Notes: generated from the sequence alone by a model not told the origin. Counted from the stretch's first letter, positions 1 through 12,744 are shown. The stretch is 64,000 nucleotides of DNA from Athripsodes cinereus (GCA_947579605.1 OX388321.1:15243614-15307613); one strand, 5' to 3'. Made by a program: numbers and translations.

Positions 1-1299
1 TCCTCAGTTTCAGCCAATACTAAATGTCATACTTATATAAATAATATAAATTGTATGATACATAAAAAAAAATAATGAATTTTGTTTAATTTTTATTTGA
101 ACAGTTCCTTGTATACCTGACCTTTTCATTCCTCTTTCTCTCTCTGTCTCTGTCTCTTTTTACTTAGTGTTGTATTTATTTCTATTATTGGTTTTATATT
201 TAAATACAGAATATATGCTGTGAGTGTAATTAGTTCCTCATAAATTAAGTATGTACCTATAAACACTGTAAATATGGCCTTATTTTGTTGTTACTAAGAT
301 TAATGTTACTTGTGTATTTGTGCTGTTGTGTTTAAATAAATAAATAAAGTTAGTTATGGGACATAAACATAGATATTTAAGTTTTTTCAACTAGGCAATC
401 CACTCTATGGAGATATTTATGTTAGTTGTTTACCTGTTTATTTGATCACTCGAGCTGATTCTTAAGGGCAAGATAGAGACTCAAAGAAGTATCGGAAGAA
501 GGTTTTCCTGACTCTTTAAAACATGAATGAAAAGTAATAACGTTGAATGAGATATTTCGAACACCCAAGAACAATGATTCATTTTTATATATTCATCAAC
601 GTTGGTGGGACCTCAAATTACCTACACAAAATAAAAACAAAAACAAACAGCATTTATAAATAAAAACACAAAAAGACAATTATAACGATTTGTTTTCGTA
701 AAAATTCTTTGTTTTTAAAATTTTATCCATAAAAACATAGATTTTTTTACATTTTCATAGGAATAAATCTCAATATATATTTTCCCATTTCAACAAACTG
801 ACCTAGTATAAGTACTAAATTTGGAAATAACTCCATGAGTAATAGTAGGTATGTATATTCTGTGTATCATAACATAAAGACATCGTTCGTTCACGTAATT
901 CTTCCAAATGCTATATCCATTTAAATAGAAGTGTTATCATTGACACTGCGGTACTGTAAATGTAGTAAGTTACGATATTTTTATGCTCCGAGAAGGATAA
1001 TTCTAACAAATATAACTATATGTATGAAATGGTCTATCAGTTTTTTTTACGACGGAACAAAGAACTGTATTGAAAAATATTCTAAAATAAACTTGTCTTC
1101 TTAATGAAGTTTGTTTATAATTCTCCTTGGGCTTGTTCAGATACCTATACTCAACTTTGGCGATCACTTTTCCAAAGGCCTTTCTATCATGCATCAATCG
1201 AAACAGTTCCTCAACACGCCTTACTCCAGTTAAGTCTTCTATATTGGATACCTAGTCACGAGACTAATATACATAATATTCCATGTAAGACAATTAATT
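1..1299. other. AT-rich sequence, nothing recognised
   Basis: This stretch contains a short CT-rich simple repeat near 134-160. There is no convincing coding region, RNA gene or repeat that I can name. The two short open frames near 1003-1373 overlap on opposite strands and have no recognisable motif. Confidence 0.5.
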
Positions 1300-1390
1300 C
1301 AGATCGAGTAAGTCCCAAACTAAGATACGAATCTTGTAATAACACGACAGTACACACATATGCAATGCACTGAACACAAATTCATGTAGG
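1300..1390 (-). repeat. SINE2 3'-part fragment
   Basis: The 3' body of the SINE2 family lies here on the minus strand: the run from the GTCCCAAA-type word through the AATCTTGT and ACACGAC...TACACACATATGCAATGCACTG words. The same order occurs in the fuller copies at 25384-25617 and 54128-54371. The tRNA-like head is missing, so this is a truncated, diverged copy. Confidence 0.6.
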
Positions 1391-2703
1391 AGAATTAGGA
1401 AACAATAATAAAATTTGAGAATTAAAAGTTAGATATTAGTTTGAGAAACGTTGTGAGCAGTAATTACTTCATTCTTTTCTTTAGTTTGTTTTTTCTTGTT
1501 TTTATATGGTATATTAGGTATATTTTTAATACGCTTTTAATATTTATTTTCATAAAATAAATTATTTACTTGCGTATTATCTACGAAGCTAAGAGTTTCT
1601 AAATAACAACACTGTAAAATCGAATAAACGGCACCTTCAATCCCCGAGTGTGCCGTTATGAAGTAAAGTTTACTGTGCAGGGGAAATAGTAAAATAAATA
1701 AAATGAAATTGTCCTCGTTGTTGTTGAGAAAGAGAGAGTGAGGAGGTAAGAGAACTGATACTCTTCTGGTTGTAAATTTGTATCACAAAATAAGAATTTA
1801 TAAAGGTTTTGCTTTCATTCCGAGATTGTAGAGGTTTCAAACATTATCGGATATTATCAGTGCGAAGTGTCAGAAACATTCTTATTTACGAACGCCGTAA
1901 AGTTACGGGATATTCACTGGGGATTTCCCTTACAAACGACATATAAAACGTCACATTAGTAGCAAGCACTAACACTAAAGCTATTTACACATAAGAAAAG
2001 ACTTACACCCGACTGATCAGCGATCAAGTTCTTCAGATTCACACGAGACTAAGCCAACCGAATCGTCTGCGAAAATTTCCATATTAAATCAACCCAAAAA
2101 ATCATAAATAAGCAGCAGTACCATTAAAGCTATTTTACACTACAAGCTCTCTTCTTATATTGAATTTTATATAAAGTAAATGTAATACATTTTTAGAGTG
2201 TAAGTTTGATAATGCAAATGGTGTTGACCGGTCGATGGTATTTGTAAGATATGAGTAGTAATGTTAGATTATCTGGAGTAGTTCCATTATTCTTGTTTAA
2301 GTCATCCTCCTAAAAAATTAGCAGACAACTTATAAAAAATAACAGAATCACAATGAAAATTTAATCGCATATATTTAATGACTCGAAACGCGACTGTACT
2401 TGTTAACATTGTTGCAAAGCGATCTAATTGGTATCCAATGCAAATAATGCCATATAGTGAAAAGTGTTAAAAGTCTAAATATGTAGGTACTTAACAGAAG
2501 TCCTAATAGCTATGGAGGCGTTCACTCATAATATATTATTGATGACTAAACAGTTAATGTAGAAAAAATGTAAGCTCTATCTTATTGACCTCTACCATTT
2601 TATGCTTAGATATCACATAAGGAATGTGGCATGACGGGATAAACTAAAAAGAAATCGAAGAAGTATTTATGTAATAAAACGGTGTCCTTCTTGATTTTAA
2701 ATG
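1391..2703. other. AT-rich sequence, nothing recognised
   Basis: I see no coding potential, no named repeat and no strong inverted repeat in this stretch. Confidence 0.45.
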
Positions 2704-2897
2704 AAAGATCATGAGTATTCACTCATTATCCATTAACTGATGATTTTACGGAAGATCATGAGTATTCACTCATTATTCATTAACTGATGATTTTACGGAA
2801 GATCATGAGTATTCACTCATTATACATTAACTGATGATTTTACGGAAGATCATGAGTATTCACTCATTTTTCATTAACTGATGATTTTATGAAAGAT
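2704..2897. repeat. 47-bp tandem repeat, about 4 copies
   Basis: Four consecutive units of exactly 47 bp share the words GATCATGAGTATTCACTCAT and TTAACTGATGATTTTACG. The GATC word starts at 2707, 2754, 2801 and 2848, and a decayed fifth start is at 2895. Units differ by only one or two bases, mostly in the AT-rich word before TTAACTGATG. This is a young minisatellite. The CTGATGA in each unit is not followed by a hammerhead stem II and GAAA, so I do not call it a ribozyme. Confidence 0.95.
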
Positions 2898-3082
2898 TCT
2901 GTTATTTGATGATATAAATCTGCAAATAAATATTGTCAACGTGTGCATGAATATTTTTGTTACATTTACAGTTTGTAAAATAATTGTCAGTTTTTTTTCT
3001 TCTAATCATCTATAGGCTAGTTCTAGTTTGGCACTTGGAAAAGTAAGGCAATTTTTATTAATTTCAATTATCATAAATCACT

Positions 3083-3225
3083 ACTAAGGCTTGCCACCCA
3101 TCCTGAATGTCTTGATTTTATATTGGCACGAAGAGGACAGTGTGCATGTTCCTTACATGCAGCTGATCTGCTGGCTACCCCACTTGTGGGATATGCCGTG
3201 ATGGTATAGTAGTAGTAGTACTACT
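3083..3225 (+). repeat. Interspersed repeat R3, near-full copy
   Basis: This is a roughly 140 bp repeat. It starts with GCCACCCATCCTGAATGTC, passes through GCACGAAGAGGACAGTGTGC and GGCTACCCCACTTGTGGGAT, and ends in ATGCCGTGATGGTATAGTAG with a short AGT microsatellite. Related copies are at 29229-29375, 37484-37640, 45148-45280 (-), 50275-50372 (-) and 50657-50760 (-). I see no clear pol III B box, so I leave the class open. It may be a SINE or the 3' end of a larger element. Confidence 0.75.
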
Positions 3226-4104
3226 AAAAGTATTTTAGAACTTTCATTGTATCAAAGTTTTTTCGAGTGTAAAAGGCCCAAAATAACTTATTGTCAGTGT
3301 ATGTTAAAAATAAATAAAAATAATATATAAATAAATTGGTCAATACCAAATGGAGTGAATAATCCCATTTAGTAAAGTAAATATTCATAAAATAAATTAT
3401 ATAATCATACTTATATATATTTAAATATTGAAGTAAACAAGCCATTGTGCGTACATTGGGTAAAATTTGAAAGAAAATGAGCATCAATTGTGATAATTGT
3501 TTCGAAATTGCTGTGAAAATTTCGTTTAACGCAACATTTTTAATTGAAAATTGAATATGGCTGTACCTACATATATGCATTATGTAGGTATTAAAATAAA
3601 AGTAACAACAATATATTTCTATATAAGAATAGTATGTAAGTCGCTACAACGATCCAGTGCCATTCTATAGGAGGTACATATATAACTACTGAAAATCCTG
3701 AAATGTTTTCAAGCAGAAATACTAGAAATCACACAAGGTGTTTTGGATAATAGGGATGCAAAATAATTCAAAAATTTTACATCAGTTATCCTACGTAATT
3801 AAAATATAAATTTCTCAAGATATACCTATTTATTTTATTGGCTGTTTAATATTAATTTGAAAACCTATTATTTTTTCCACCATTGCAATCATTATAAATC
3901 TGTTTTTCATAAGATGCATATACTTATCATACAAAAGTGAAGAATGAATTTTTGTGCGTTGTGTTACTCTAATTTATCAAAATTGTAGTTCCGCACTTTT
4001 TGAATAATACGCAGATATTCCATATCATGGAAATACCTGTCTTTTTTTAAAATCATTTGAAAAAAAAATAATCATCATTTAAGTATTAATTTTTTTTTTT
4101 TTTT
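3226..4104. other. AT-rich sequence, nothing recognised
   Basis: There is a 118-codon open frame on the minus strand (3224-3580), but it is AT-driven, rich in Phe, Tyr and Ile, and shows no motif. I do not call it a gene. Nothing else stands out. Confidence 0.45.
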
Positions 4105-4440
4105 TACTGCACATTTATAACGAGCAATTTGAAAATAAAATCCAAATACAGAGAGCAAGTTTATCGCAACGGCACGATATTATCAAATCAATGATATTTT
4201 ATTTATTTATTTATTTATTTATTCAATATACGGCAATTGCCTTTTACAAAAAAATATATTACAAAACAAAATAAAAAATCACATTTCACATATGTTATAA
4301 AAATTTCAAATTATAAAAAGATATACATCTTACATTCAACTGTATAACATAATCAAGTGCATCATACATACAGGTATACATACAATAACAACATTATGCA
4401 TCTATAGGTATCATTACTACTATAGCAAATCCACCGAAAT
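4105..4440 (-). repeat. R4 remnant and TTTA simple repeat
   Basis: A diverged R4 copy (words AGAGAGCAAGTTTATCGC and GGCACGATATT) is followed by a run of ATTT units at 4198-4222. After that comes a stretch beginning CAATATACGGCAATTGCC that looks like the head of another repeat tail. The position at the TTTA run fits a retroelement tail, but I cannot assign a family. Confidence 0.4.
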
Positions 4441-6189
4441 CGATAAAAGAAAAAAAAACAATTTCTACCCAACTTGTGACAATAATATTATAAAAAAAAC
4501 ATGAATTTGATGAATTCTTAATGAATTTTAGGCACACAAGACCAGTTGATCTAATCAATCAAAATATTATGTAATATATTGGACAAATGAAAGTACCTTT
4601 TAAAAATTCATTAAATTCATGACAATGTTTTTTGAGAAATTTGTGTTTTTTTTTTATGAAACGTATGATTTTAAGTAAAAGGCATAATCCCTTTACGTGA
4701 TTAAATCAATAAATAAAATATAATCAATTTGAAAACTGACAAAGGTGTTTATAAAAATATCATCGGAAGTAAATACCTACTGAATTAAAAAATATTGTTC
4801 TATATTTCTTTTATACAATGTAATCGATGACGATGTTTAAAAACTGCGTCACGCTCTCCCCAATATCATATTTTGATCACTTCAATGTATACACCTACAC
4901 AACTTACACGTCTCTCCAATCGTATGATATTATATACGTATTATGTATTCTGAGTATTGTTATATCGCAGGTAGGCTTACATAGGCACAGGTGAATGGAA
5001 ATTATATGGGACAGGAAAAACGAAGGATATTCATACTACAATGACTAAATCTTTACACGAAAGAAATATTCGCAGATAGTAATGTAATAATAAAATAATA
5101 ATATTGCTGAATTTTAAGACACGTATTATTATTTTATCTAAAGATTATGGTCCGAACTCAAAAATAATTTCAAACAGGATCTTAGTGACAAATTTATTTG
5201 CTACTTGAATAAGAAAACTAACTTTTTTTATTTTTTTTTCTCAATAGTATTTGGAGTAACATGTATGTAAAAACATTAAAAATATGATTTAATAAATTCT
5301 GAGTATTTGTATAGAATATTTGATTTCTGTAACTTTGTAATCGTTTGCACTATTTTTATTCGAAATGTTAACTTAAAAAAGAGATGTAGGTATTAAGCAT
5401 GGTTTTAGAGGGATTTTAACCCATAAAGTATGAAATATTGCTTTTTCTCAGTTCTTTAGACGTGAGAGTTATTCAGTTATGGAAAGCTTTAAAAATACAT
5501 AAGTTACTTATAAAGACGAATCTGTGTTTGAAATGTAGCGGAGTATATCTCAAAAAATATTGACAGTAATTAATAAATTACTTGTTTTATGAAAGCATAA
5601 ATAGTCGTACTCGAATCTCGTTATTTAATGTCTGATTTAATTTAATTATTTTTGATTTAGACACTTAATTATTCTTATTGCGTTTATAAAGGGCGTGGAC
5701 TGCACCAACCCTCTTAAGGAGGAACCGGGGCTAGCAGAGAGTGTTAAATAATCAAGAGTTCTTTACAACTTTCGTCCAATCTAAATAAAATGCCTTGCTA
5801 AAAATAAGTCTAAAAGAAGAATCAAATACTTTTTTCATTATTTATTCAAATCGAATATAGAATTCAGTTACTAGTAGGTACTAGATATCGATAGTTTAAA
5901 GAACAAAAAACACATGTCCACTATTCAGGTAAAATTATAGTAAGGTAAAATTATAATTATGTACAAAATCGGTTGAAACGACCTCATCCATGTCCTGAGT
6001 ACATAATTACTAATAACTTCTGACGTGGGTTCTTTTATATATCCGAGATTATAATTTAATCTATGTCTTTATATATATTTATAATACGACGTGGATGTAA
6101 TGTCTTAGAATTTATGAATTGTACAGTGTTCTTGAGGTGCTTTGGCACGTAAACGACACTTTAATGTTGTCCAATAATAATAGCCTAAT
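4441..6189. other. AT-rich sequence, nothing recognised
   Basis: There is a weak inverted repeat around 4500-4622 (ATGAATTT...AAATTCAT) and otherwise no recognisable content. I found no coding region. Confidence 0.45.
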
Positions 6190-6201
6190 AATAATACTTA
6201 T

Positions 6202-6722
6202 TTCAAAAACATGAACAAAGTTTGGAAGGCGTCTGGACTCAGCATCAAGACAAAATGTCGCTTGTTCAATGCGTGCATCATCCCAATCCTTCTATATGGC
6301 TGCGAGTCTTGGCACTTAACCAAGGCTCAAGAGCGGAAGATACTAAGCTTTGAAAACAGGTGTCTTAGAAGGATTTTGGATGTCAGATGGTATGAACATG
6401 TTACAAATGATGCTGTGCACCGGCGCACCCAGCAGAGACCTGTAATCTCCGTAATACAAGAGAGACGATGGTCCTGGCTGGGACATGTTTTGAGAATGCC
6501 CAATGATAGTTGGCCAAAAATAGCACTGTTCTTCCGTTCGCAGGGGTTCCGTAGGCCCGGGCATCCCTCTTTCACAATACACCGTTCCTATGACAACGAT
6601 ATCAGAGCGCAAGGAATGTCGTGGGAAGAGGTGACGCAATTGGCACAGAGACGCTCTGAAAGGAGGAGGCTGGTTTCTGCCCTGTGCTCCCGAGAGGAGC
6701 GTTGAGGGCGATGATGATGATG
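6202..6722 (+). mobile_element. Non-LTR retrotransposon family A, 5'-truncated copy
   Basis: This is the 3' end of a non-LTR retrotransposon. It ends in a GATGATGATGATG tail at 6709-6722 and is flanked by a perfect 12 bp direct repeat, AATAATACTTAT, at 6190-6201 and 6723-6734. That is the signature of target-primed reverse transcription with 5' truncation. The internal sequence encodes the C-terminal part of the reverse-transcriptase polyprotein. The same sequence recurs at 35836-36569 (-), 39150-39425 (+) and in several decayed fragments, all ending at the same 3' point. Confidence 0.9.
6211..6705 (+). pseudogene. C-terminal fragment of family A reverse transcriptase
   Basis: The 164-codon open frame corresponds to the region downstream of the catalytic reverse-transcriptase palm in many insect non-LTR elements. 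Visible hallmarks are ILLYGCESWHL (about residues 27-37), FENRCLRRILDVRWYEHV (about 47-64), WSWLGHVLRMPNDSW (about 87-101) and a basic end WEEVTQLAQRRSERRRLVSA. Endonuclease, fingers and the YADD palm motif are absent, so it cannot be autonomous. It is uninterrupted, which suggests a recent insertion. The apparent start Met is internal to the parental protein. Its terminal stop lies just before the GATGAT tail. The closest relative in the window is the 234-codon frame at 35850-36554 (-), with most residues identical. Confidence 0.85.
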
Positions 6723-6734
6723 AATAATACTTAT

Positions 6735-8579
6735 ACCTATCATTATCGAAATATTTAATGCGAACCAAATGTCCCACGTCTATGAATGAACATTGTTTTG
6801 TGCACAGACGTAACCTGTCATATAAGATATTTGAGAATGCACGATTTTACCGACTTTTTAATTCTTAAAACGCACATGCCCATCGAGGATTTCTTGTGAA
6901 TTATTTTTAAATTAGTAATTTTTTTTTTTTTATTTTTATTTCATTTATAAATACACAGTATACATTGATATTACAACAACAAAATAATTGTAAAATGCTC
7001 CCTCCATAAGCAACCAAATGCTTGTGCGGAGGGATTAATTGAGAATCTCAATTCCATGTTTTCTTGAAGCTGTCACATGTGCACATATGTCTTTTGTGCT
7101 TTAAACCATAGATATGCACCATAGTAGCCGAGCAGCTTTTAGCCAAGTCCCCGATGGGATAAGATAAAGGTTGGAAATGAAAATAATATTATAGTTTTCA
7201 GAATGTGTATTTATAATACAATATTTTTTACCTCGTTTTTTTCTCCATCTATCCCAATAATCTTTATCTTTCCCGATACTTATAATAATAATATCAGTAA
7301 TGTCCTTCCCTCATCGGGGATTTGAACTTTGCCATAATCCTTTTTTTAAAGTACATATTCTTATGATATTAAGATTGAAATAATATTATGAAAGAAATAT
7401 ATGATCTTACATGTTTTTTTTAAACGGCTTACCAATATAAAAGAAACATGCTTGAAAGAACTATAGCTTCTTTATTATAATGTTTAGAGAATATTCGAAT
7501 AAGGAACGGATTCTTTTTTCATCTCAAAGGTTCCCGAAGACTTTTTTTTCACACACACACACACATTAGAGTAAGTATAGTCTTTCTCACGAGACCTTGC
7601 CCCATGTCAATGTATTAGTTAATCCTTTCGTATTACGTGTAAACACAAACACATCGACACATCCCGGTACATCCATTGGTTGAATTTAACGGTCAGTAGG
7701 TACTGCATTATCATTACAAGTGTTCGAAAATTTGATTCGATTTTTTTTAATTGAATTCACAGTTTGAAAGTGCTCACATTTATCGGGAAAATTAGCAATA
7801 ATAAAAATATTTATTACAATATGTGAACAAAAGACATCAAAATATGCACAAGAATATGACTACTACACAAACCGTAAGGCAGTATAGATCTTTTATCATA
7901 AAGTTTAATAAAAAGAAGGAAATGTTTAGAAATACAGAAAAATGTACTATTTTTATCTTATACAAACCTGGACAGTAGTTAAAAAATGTGAAAAATATTG
8001 TTACATAGATACAAACAATATATATGGATATCTTCTCTTATCTAAAAACGTGTTTTTCTCTTTTACAGTTTCGCGAAAAATGTGAAACGAAATTGAAAAA
8101 TGGTAAGAGAAAGGTAAAACATCGCTAGGTAGGTACCTATATGGGAAATAGAGAGGAAATTTCATACGGTAGTTGTACCAGTATGAACATTTTTCTGCAT
8201 ATTTTCATAAAATATAATATCCTGTAAAAATATTTGAGTTGGTTCCTATGTGTATATTGTAACGAGGTACTTAAAATAAGAGGAGCATATGTAGGTGTAT
8301 ATACATGTAGGTAAACTTTTCGTACTCGAAAAATGATGTCATTATTCCAATAAATCAGCTCAAAAGATATTTATGAATGTGATTTTTTTTAATTGTTTAA
8401 ACTTTTCTATTTATTTTTACATCAATTCATTACACATAATTTTCACAAAAACAAGCAACAATTTAATTAAGCAATAAAAAAATAAAATATGTTTATCTAG
8501 TTTTACAAGTACCTATTATATTTATTTACATTGAAGATTGTGATGATATACCGTGAGGACTTTTTGACTATTTTATAAA
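6735..8579. other. AT-rich sequence with a CA microsatellite
   Basis: A short CA run lies at 7551-7566. The segment around 6920-7160 resembles the degraded 3' end of some repeat, but I cannot place it. No coding region is evident. Confidence 0.4.
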
Positions 8580-8725
8580 TTATTTATTTATTTATTCTTT
8601 ACAGTACCTACACTGATAACAAACAATTGAAGAAAGGAAAACATTCATATTAAATATAATCAATATACAGAGGACGAGTTTAGCGCAAAATCGCAATCCC
8701 TTCCAACTTACCCAATGATCTTTAT
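8580..8725 (-). repeat. Interspersed repeat R4 (minus)
   Basis: On the minus strand this has a GCGCTAAACTCGTCCTCTGTAT-like core followed by an AT-rich body and an AATAAATAAA tail, here seen as TTTATTTATTTATT at its left end. The same order is seen in the copies at 11345-11505 and 15572-15680. The A-rich tail suggests a retroposed element, but I do not recognise the parent. Confidence 0.5.
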
Positions 8726-9417
8726 AGAGATTAGGTACTTCCATCAAACCAGTTAAAAAACGATGCTGTCTGATGTTTTTTGGTGGTCAATAGCCTGACG
8801 GTTAAGTCGTAGATTTATTATTTGAGAATTTGAGTTTTAAAGCCTTATGTTCACTTACTCCACTTTTTTCCTACAAGAATTTAGCTTAAGGACACTTTGG
8901 GTCAGTTAAAAGGTTTACTAGGTTATTCAGATGTTAAGAAAAACAGAACGAAAAATTAGAAATTTTTCTACAAAAAAATAAAAAAAATTTAAATGTTAAA
9001 AATATCCGATAATTTTTTGAGTTACGTGAGGGCGAAATGCTAGTATCGTAGTGTAAGTAATATAATTCTTAAAAGTGTTAGCCTCATATATGAACCTATG
9101 TATGCAGAGAAGAGAATACGCCACTCAGAAACTTCTGACAAATGTAAGCATCGGTACATATATGTACCTTCTTTACTCTCAACTTCACATCAGTTGCGGA
9201 AGAGTTTGCACTTTCCTAAATAATGATAATAATATGTATAGGTAGATGAATGAATGTTTTGGATGCTGCGGTGGCGATGAAACAACATTGTATGCTGCAT
9301 AGAAGTAACTCACATACACGTACTTTGTAGACAATTTACACAGGCAATCACATAATGGCAGTCCATCGAGGATAGTTTTGATACGTTCATAAAATGTTCA
9401 ATCTATTTCTACAAATA
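8726..9417. other. AT-rich sequence, nothing recognised
   Basis: No open frame, repeat or hairpin that I can support is present. Confidence 0.4.
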
Positions 9418-9550
9418 ACAATAATAATAATCTTTATTGCACAAAATTAGTATACAAAGAAAAAAACATGGTATCATAACTACAGAATACATAGTTTTGT
9501 GCAATAGGCGAGTTTATCGCTGAAGCGCGATATCTTCCAACTAACCCATA
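9418..9550 (-). repeat. Interspersed repeat R4-like (minus)
   Basis: The minus-strand core GCGCTTCAGCGATAAACTCG resembles R4, followed by a body with TTGTGCAATAAAGATT and an ATT microsatellite tail. The word TTGTGCAATAAAGATTATTA contains a poly(A)-signal-like AATAAA. A short related fragment is at 46500-46545. Confidence 0.5.
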
Positions 9551-11027
9551 TTTACCCAACAAGGCATATTTCACACGTGGGGTACCCAGTAGATTATATG
9601 CATGCAACGAACATGTCATAAAAGTTACTTTTTGTGAAAAATATCTACAAGATACTTTATTTTACGCATTTTAGTAAAGTTGACAAAATATTATACAGAG
9701 TGTCTGTGATTTAATAATGTTTCGAGAATGTTCAGTAATTCATTTTTTAGTTCCCCCCCCCCTTAATGAAAATGGTGTCCTAACCGTTTTAAAATAGTCC
9801 TGGAAAATATACATCTCATATATAATACATTTAACATTTTCAAATCAAATAATATTAATGAACTATGGCATTAATTTTATAAGTCAGCACAGAGAAGATA
9901 ACTGAATGTTATTGATTTGCTGGTAACCTCATTCATGGTGAGACTTCGTGATGGTATAGATATACCGAATTAAATGAGACAAAAGTCATGTTTTTTAAGG
10001 ATGTCCAACGAATTTTGGACAATTTTAGTAGGTAAATACTATTTTAAAACAAAACATCAATTTATGTTTGAAGCTTCATTTATTAATAATTTTTATGCAA
10101 GTTATTCATTCGGAAATTTTAATCCAGTATGATAGTTATGAAATCAAAAGTAAATATTTACATACAAAACATTTGCAGTTTTAAAATATATAATTGCTGT
10201 TAATATGTATATACGATACGTACTTACACTTGTAAAATGCGTTACCTACCTAAATATTTACATTAAAAAGTAGTGTTTACTCATATAATATTTACACCAC
10301 ATAAAAAAGCAACGTCTAAAATGAACAAATTTTTCAATTTGTTTTATTTTTCAGTAAAAACAACAATCTCTATAGGCTGGCAAGTTTTATATTATTACTG
10401 ATGTGTTTGAAGATGGTAAAAACATTCTTGTATGTATATATTTATAGTAATACAAAACTTCTTTTAACCCTCTTCGTTGGAATCACCACCCGCCACACCA
10501 TTACCCTTTCAAGTCTGTCCCCAAAAGAGAGAAATTGCCTTCAAACAATATAAAAGTTTTGATAGAAGTCATTTTGGCGTTGGATGGGTGATATTTAGAG
10601 GGTTTATTCAGTACAAAATTGAAAGTATCAAAAGTTCTATGTGTCTTGCTCTATATATCTAAATAATATATTCTGTTTTGTACGTAGGCATTGTGTTATT
10701 TTTTGTTATTACAAAATATATTTTTACGATCGCGCCTACAACTCGAATACTACTCTTTTATTAAACTCTTAGAGTGTCACTACATAACATAATGTGGTGG
10801 CATAAAACTCTGTGTATAATTTATAATGACATTTATACCTATTTTGAAATTCGAGTTATTTACTAAAGAAAACTTCATGGAAGGTTTGTATTGTTTTTAT
10901 CGATGAAAGTGATACATACATATTATTTGTGTATTATTTGTGGTTAATTTATGAACGTGTTGTTTGTGAAAAATAAACATTGTGTAACATTTATATTTAT
11001 GAGAATATAAGTAGGTACTCATTTACT
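9551..11027. other. AT-rich sequence, nothing recognised
   Basis: I find no coding region with recognisable motifs and no strong repeat structure in this stretch. Confidence 0.4.
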
Positions 11028-11222
11028 CACTTTTCAACACCTTTCTCGGGAGCACAGGAGCATCTTCTATTTCAAAGTGTTTTTGCGTCATTTGAGTCAC
11101 AACATTCATAAAACTCTTACGTCTTTGGAACGGTGTATTGTTGAAGATATATGTTTAAGCCGTTGGAACTTTTGAATCATTATAAATTTTCAAAATATCA
11201 CCCAGCCAGGACTATATTCTCT
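11028..11222 (-). mobile_element. Decayed family A fragment (minus)
   Basis: Scattered words of family A are recognisable in order on the minus strand. They are the CTCGGGAGCACAGG word near the 3' end, GGAACGGTGTATTGTTGAA further in, and CACCCAGCCAGGACTAT at the upstream end. Many substitutions and indels have destroyed the reading frame, so this is a much older insertion than 6202-6722. Confidence 0.6.
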
Positions 11223-11344
11223 CCTGAGTTATAGAAATTACTTACTTGTTGAATGAGCGGGCGTATTGTAAGTATGTAAAAACAGATTTCAAAATATAGG
11301 AGAATTTCAGTGTTTTTGAATACTTATCATATAATTTATGGTGA

Positions 11345-11505
11345 AATTACCAGTACCAATAAATAAGCTCTGGCTTAGTTGGTAAACATCGCATTTAAGC
11401 GATAAACTCGCCCTCTGTACATTGAATTGTATAACTGATATTTTTATGATTTTATTTTGTAATATTGTACCAATTTACAGTGAAGAATAAAATAAATAAA
11501 TTAAT
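11345..11505 (+). repeat. Interspersed repeat R4 (plus)
   Basis: This copy runs from GGCTTAGTTGGTAAACATCG through GCGATAAACTCGCCCTCTGT and an AT-rich body to an AATAAAATAAATAAATTAAT tail. The internal order and the A-rich end match 15572-15680 and, inverted, 8580-8725. The function and parent family are unknown. Confidence 0.6.
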
Positions 11506-11597
11506 AAATATAATATAAGACGATTTCTGAATATAGGTATATACCTACTGTATACATGTGAGTTTGTGTATATGTATAAATATTAATCGTTTTTTTG

Positions 11598-11704
11598 GGA
11601 AAGAGGTGACGTAATTGGCACAGAGACGCTCTGAATGGAGGAGGCTGGTTTCTGCCCTGTGCTCCCGAGAGGAGCGTTGAGGGCGATAATGATGATGATG
11701 ATGA
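11598..11704 (+). mobile_element. Family A, short 3' fragment
   Basis: Only about 107 bp of the 3' end is present, from the AAAGAGGTGACGTAATTGGC word through the stop codon region GAGCGTTGAGGGCGAT to a GATGAT tail. It is close in sequence to 6202-6722, so the copy is young but severely 5'-truncated. A fold-back element begins about 15 bp downstream. Confidence 0.85.
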
Positions 11705-11718
11705 TTTTGGGTATATTA

Positions 11719-11991
11719 AGTAGTCTTGAAAAATACGTTTTAGTCGGTTTTGAGAAAGACCGTTGGCTTCTGTCCGACGTTTCGTATAGGATTCAATCTG
11801 ACATCAGCTGGGGCGTTGAGGGGCGGTGTCAGGCATTGGTTGGAGCTCGCTCGCTAAATAATGTCTTTTACCTCCACGACACCACCGTCTCTCAATGCCC
11901 CAGCTGATGTCAGGTTGAATCCTGCACGAAACGCTGAGCAGAAACAAACGGTCTCTCTCAAGATCAATTAAAAAGTCTTTTCAAAACTACT
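11719..11991. mobile_element. Fold-back element with decayed hammerhead-like arms
   Basis: Two arms of about 100 bp (11719-11820 and 11891-11991) are inverted and roughly 80% identical, with a 70 bp spacer. Each arm carries CTGATGT, a short hairpin and then ACGAAACG, which has the order of the hammerhead boxes found in the other fold-backs of this window. However, the CUGANGA box is mutated (A to U), and I cannot pair stem I. I place it with the Penelope-like fold-backs by architecture, less securely than the others, because I found no TSD or tail. Confidence 0.55.
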
Positions 11992-12661
11992 GTACGTAAA
12001 ATATCGAAAAAAAGATCATTTAATACATATAATATACTCAATGAAGACATCTTTTCAATTATTAATATAAATAAGGTAATTCATTCTTGATTGAATTAAT
12101 TTTGATCAAAAGGTCTATTATAAGAAGCTTAATCCAAAAATAGATGGACAATAATCAATTATTTAATTACTGGTACAGCTTAATTATTATGAATAAAGAA
12201 GTGTGGGTTTTGCAGATAATAATATTGATGATGAACTAATGAAGACAGTTTAATCGGTGACATGATAAATGATTGAAATGAAAATCAATTCAATAAATGA
12301 AATTTATACGTAAAATACTACACTGAGAAAAATACATTTTAATCTCATTTCAAATGTTACCAAAAAATGAAAAAAATATGATTTTAATATTTCATCTTTA
12401 TTTAAATTATCAAATAACAAAGAATTTCTTGATTTTGTTGACACGTGTTTTGTTATATTTATTCTTCCAAATAAGTCATAATATTTTTGTTTTTTATAAG
12501 TCAATGACATTTCAAAGAAAAACAAAACTCAAGTGATTTAAAAAATGATAAATACTTAAAAACTTACTTCATAGAATGGCAATGTCGAATTATAATAGAA
12601 AATTCTGAAAATATTCTAAAATACTTAATATAAAATTTTCTGAAATTTTGTATGATGTAAG
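11992..12661. other. AT-rich sequence, nothing recognised
   Basis: This stretch holds overlapping AT-driven open frames on both strands (12304-12536) that show no motif. I do not call a gene. Confidence 0.45.
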
Positions 12662-12744
12662 AATGTTTAAGCTTAAATTATCAAATAAAATAAAATAAAT
12701 ATTTATTATTATTTTGTTTTGTGTTACTGTTGAGTAAGACTAAC

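Noticed and set aside
2704..2897. CTGATGA repeated in each 47-bp unit as hammerhead candidates
   Set aside because: No stem II hairpin and no GAAA plus palindrome plus UC follow in register.
3224..3580. 118-codon minus-strand open frame as a gene
   Set aside because: Composition is driven by AT richness (Phe, Tyr, Ile, Leu). There is no domain motif, no neighbouring exon signal and no support from context.
4493..4622. Inverted repeat around ATGAATTT...AAATTCAT as a MITE
   Set aside because: Arms are short, AT-only and mismatched. No TSD was found, so chance is likely in such sequence.
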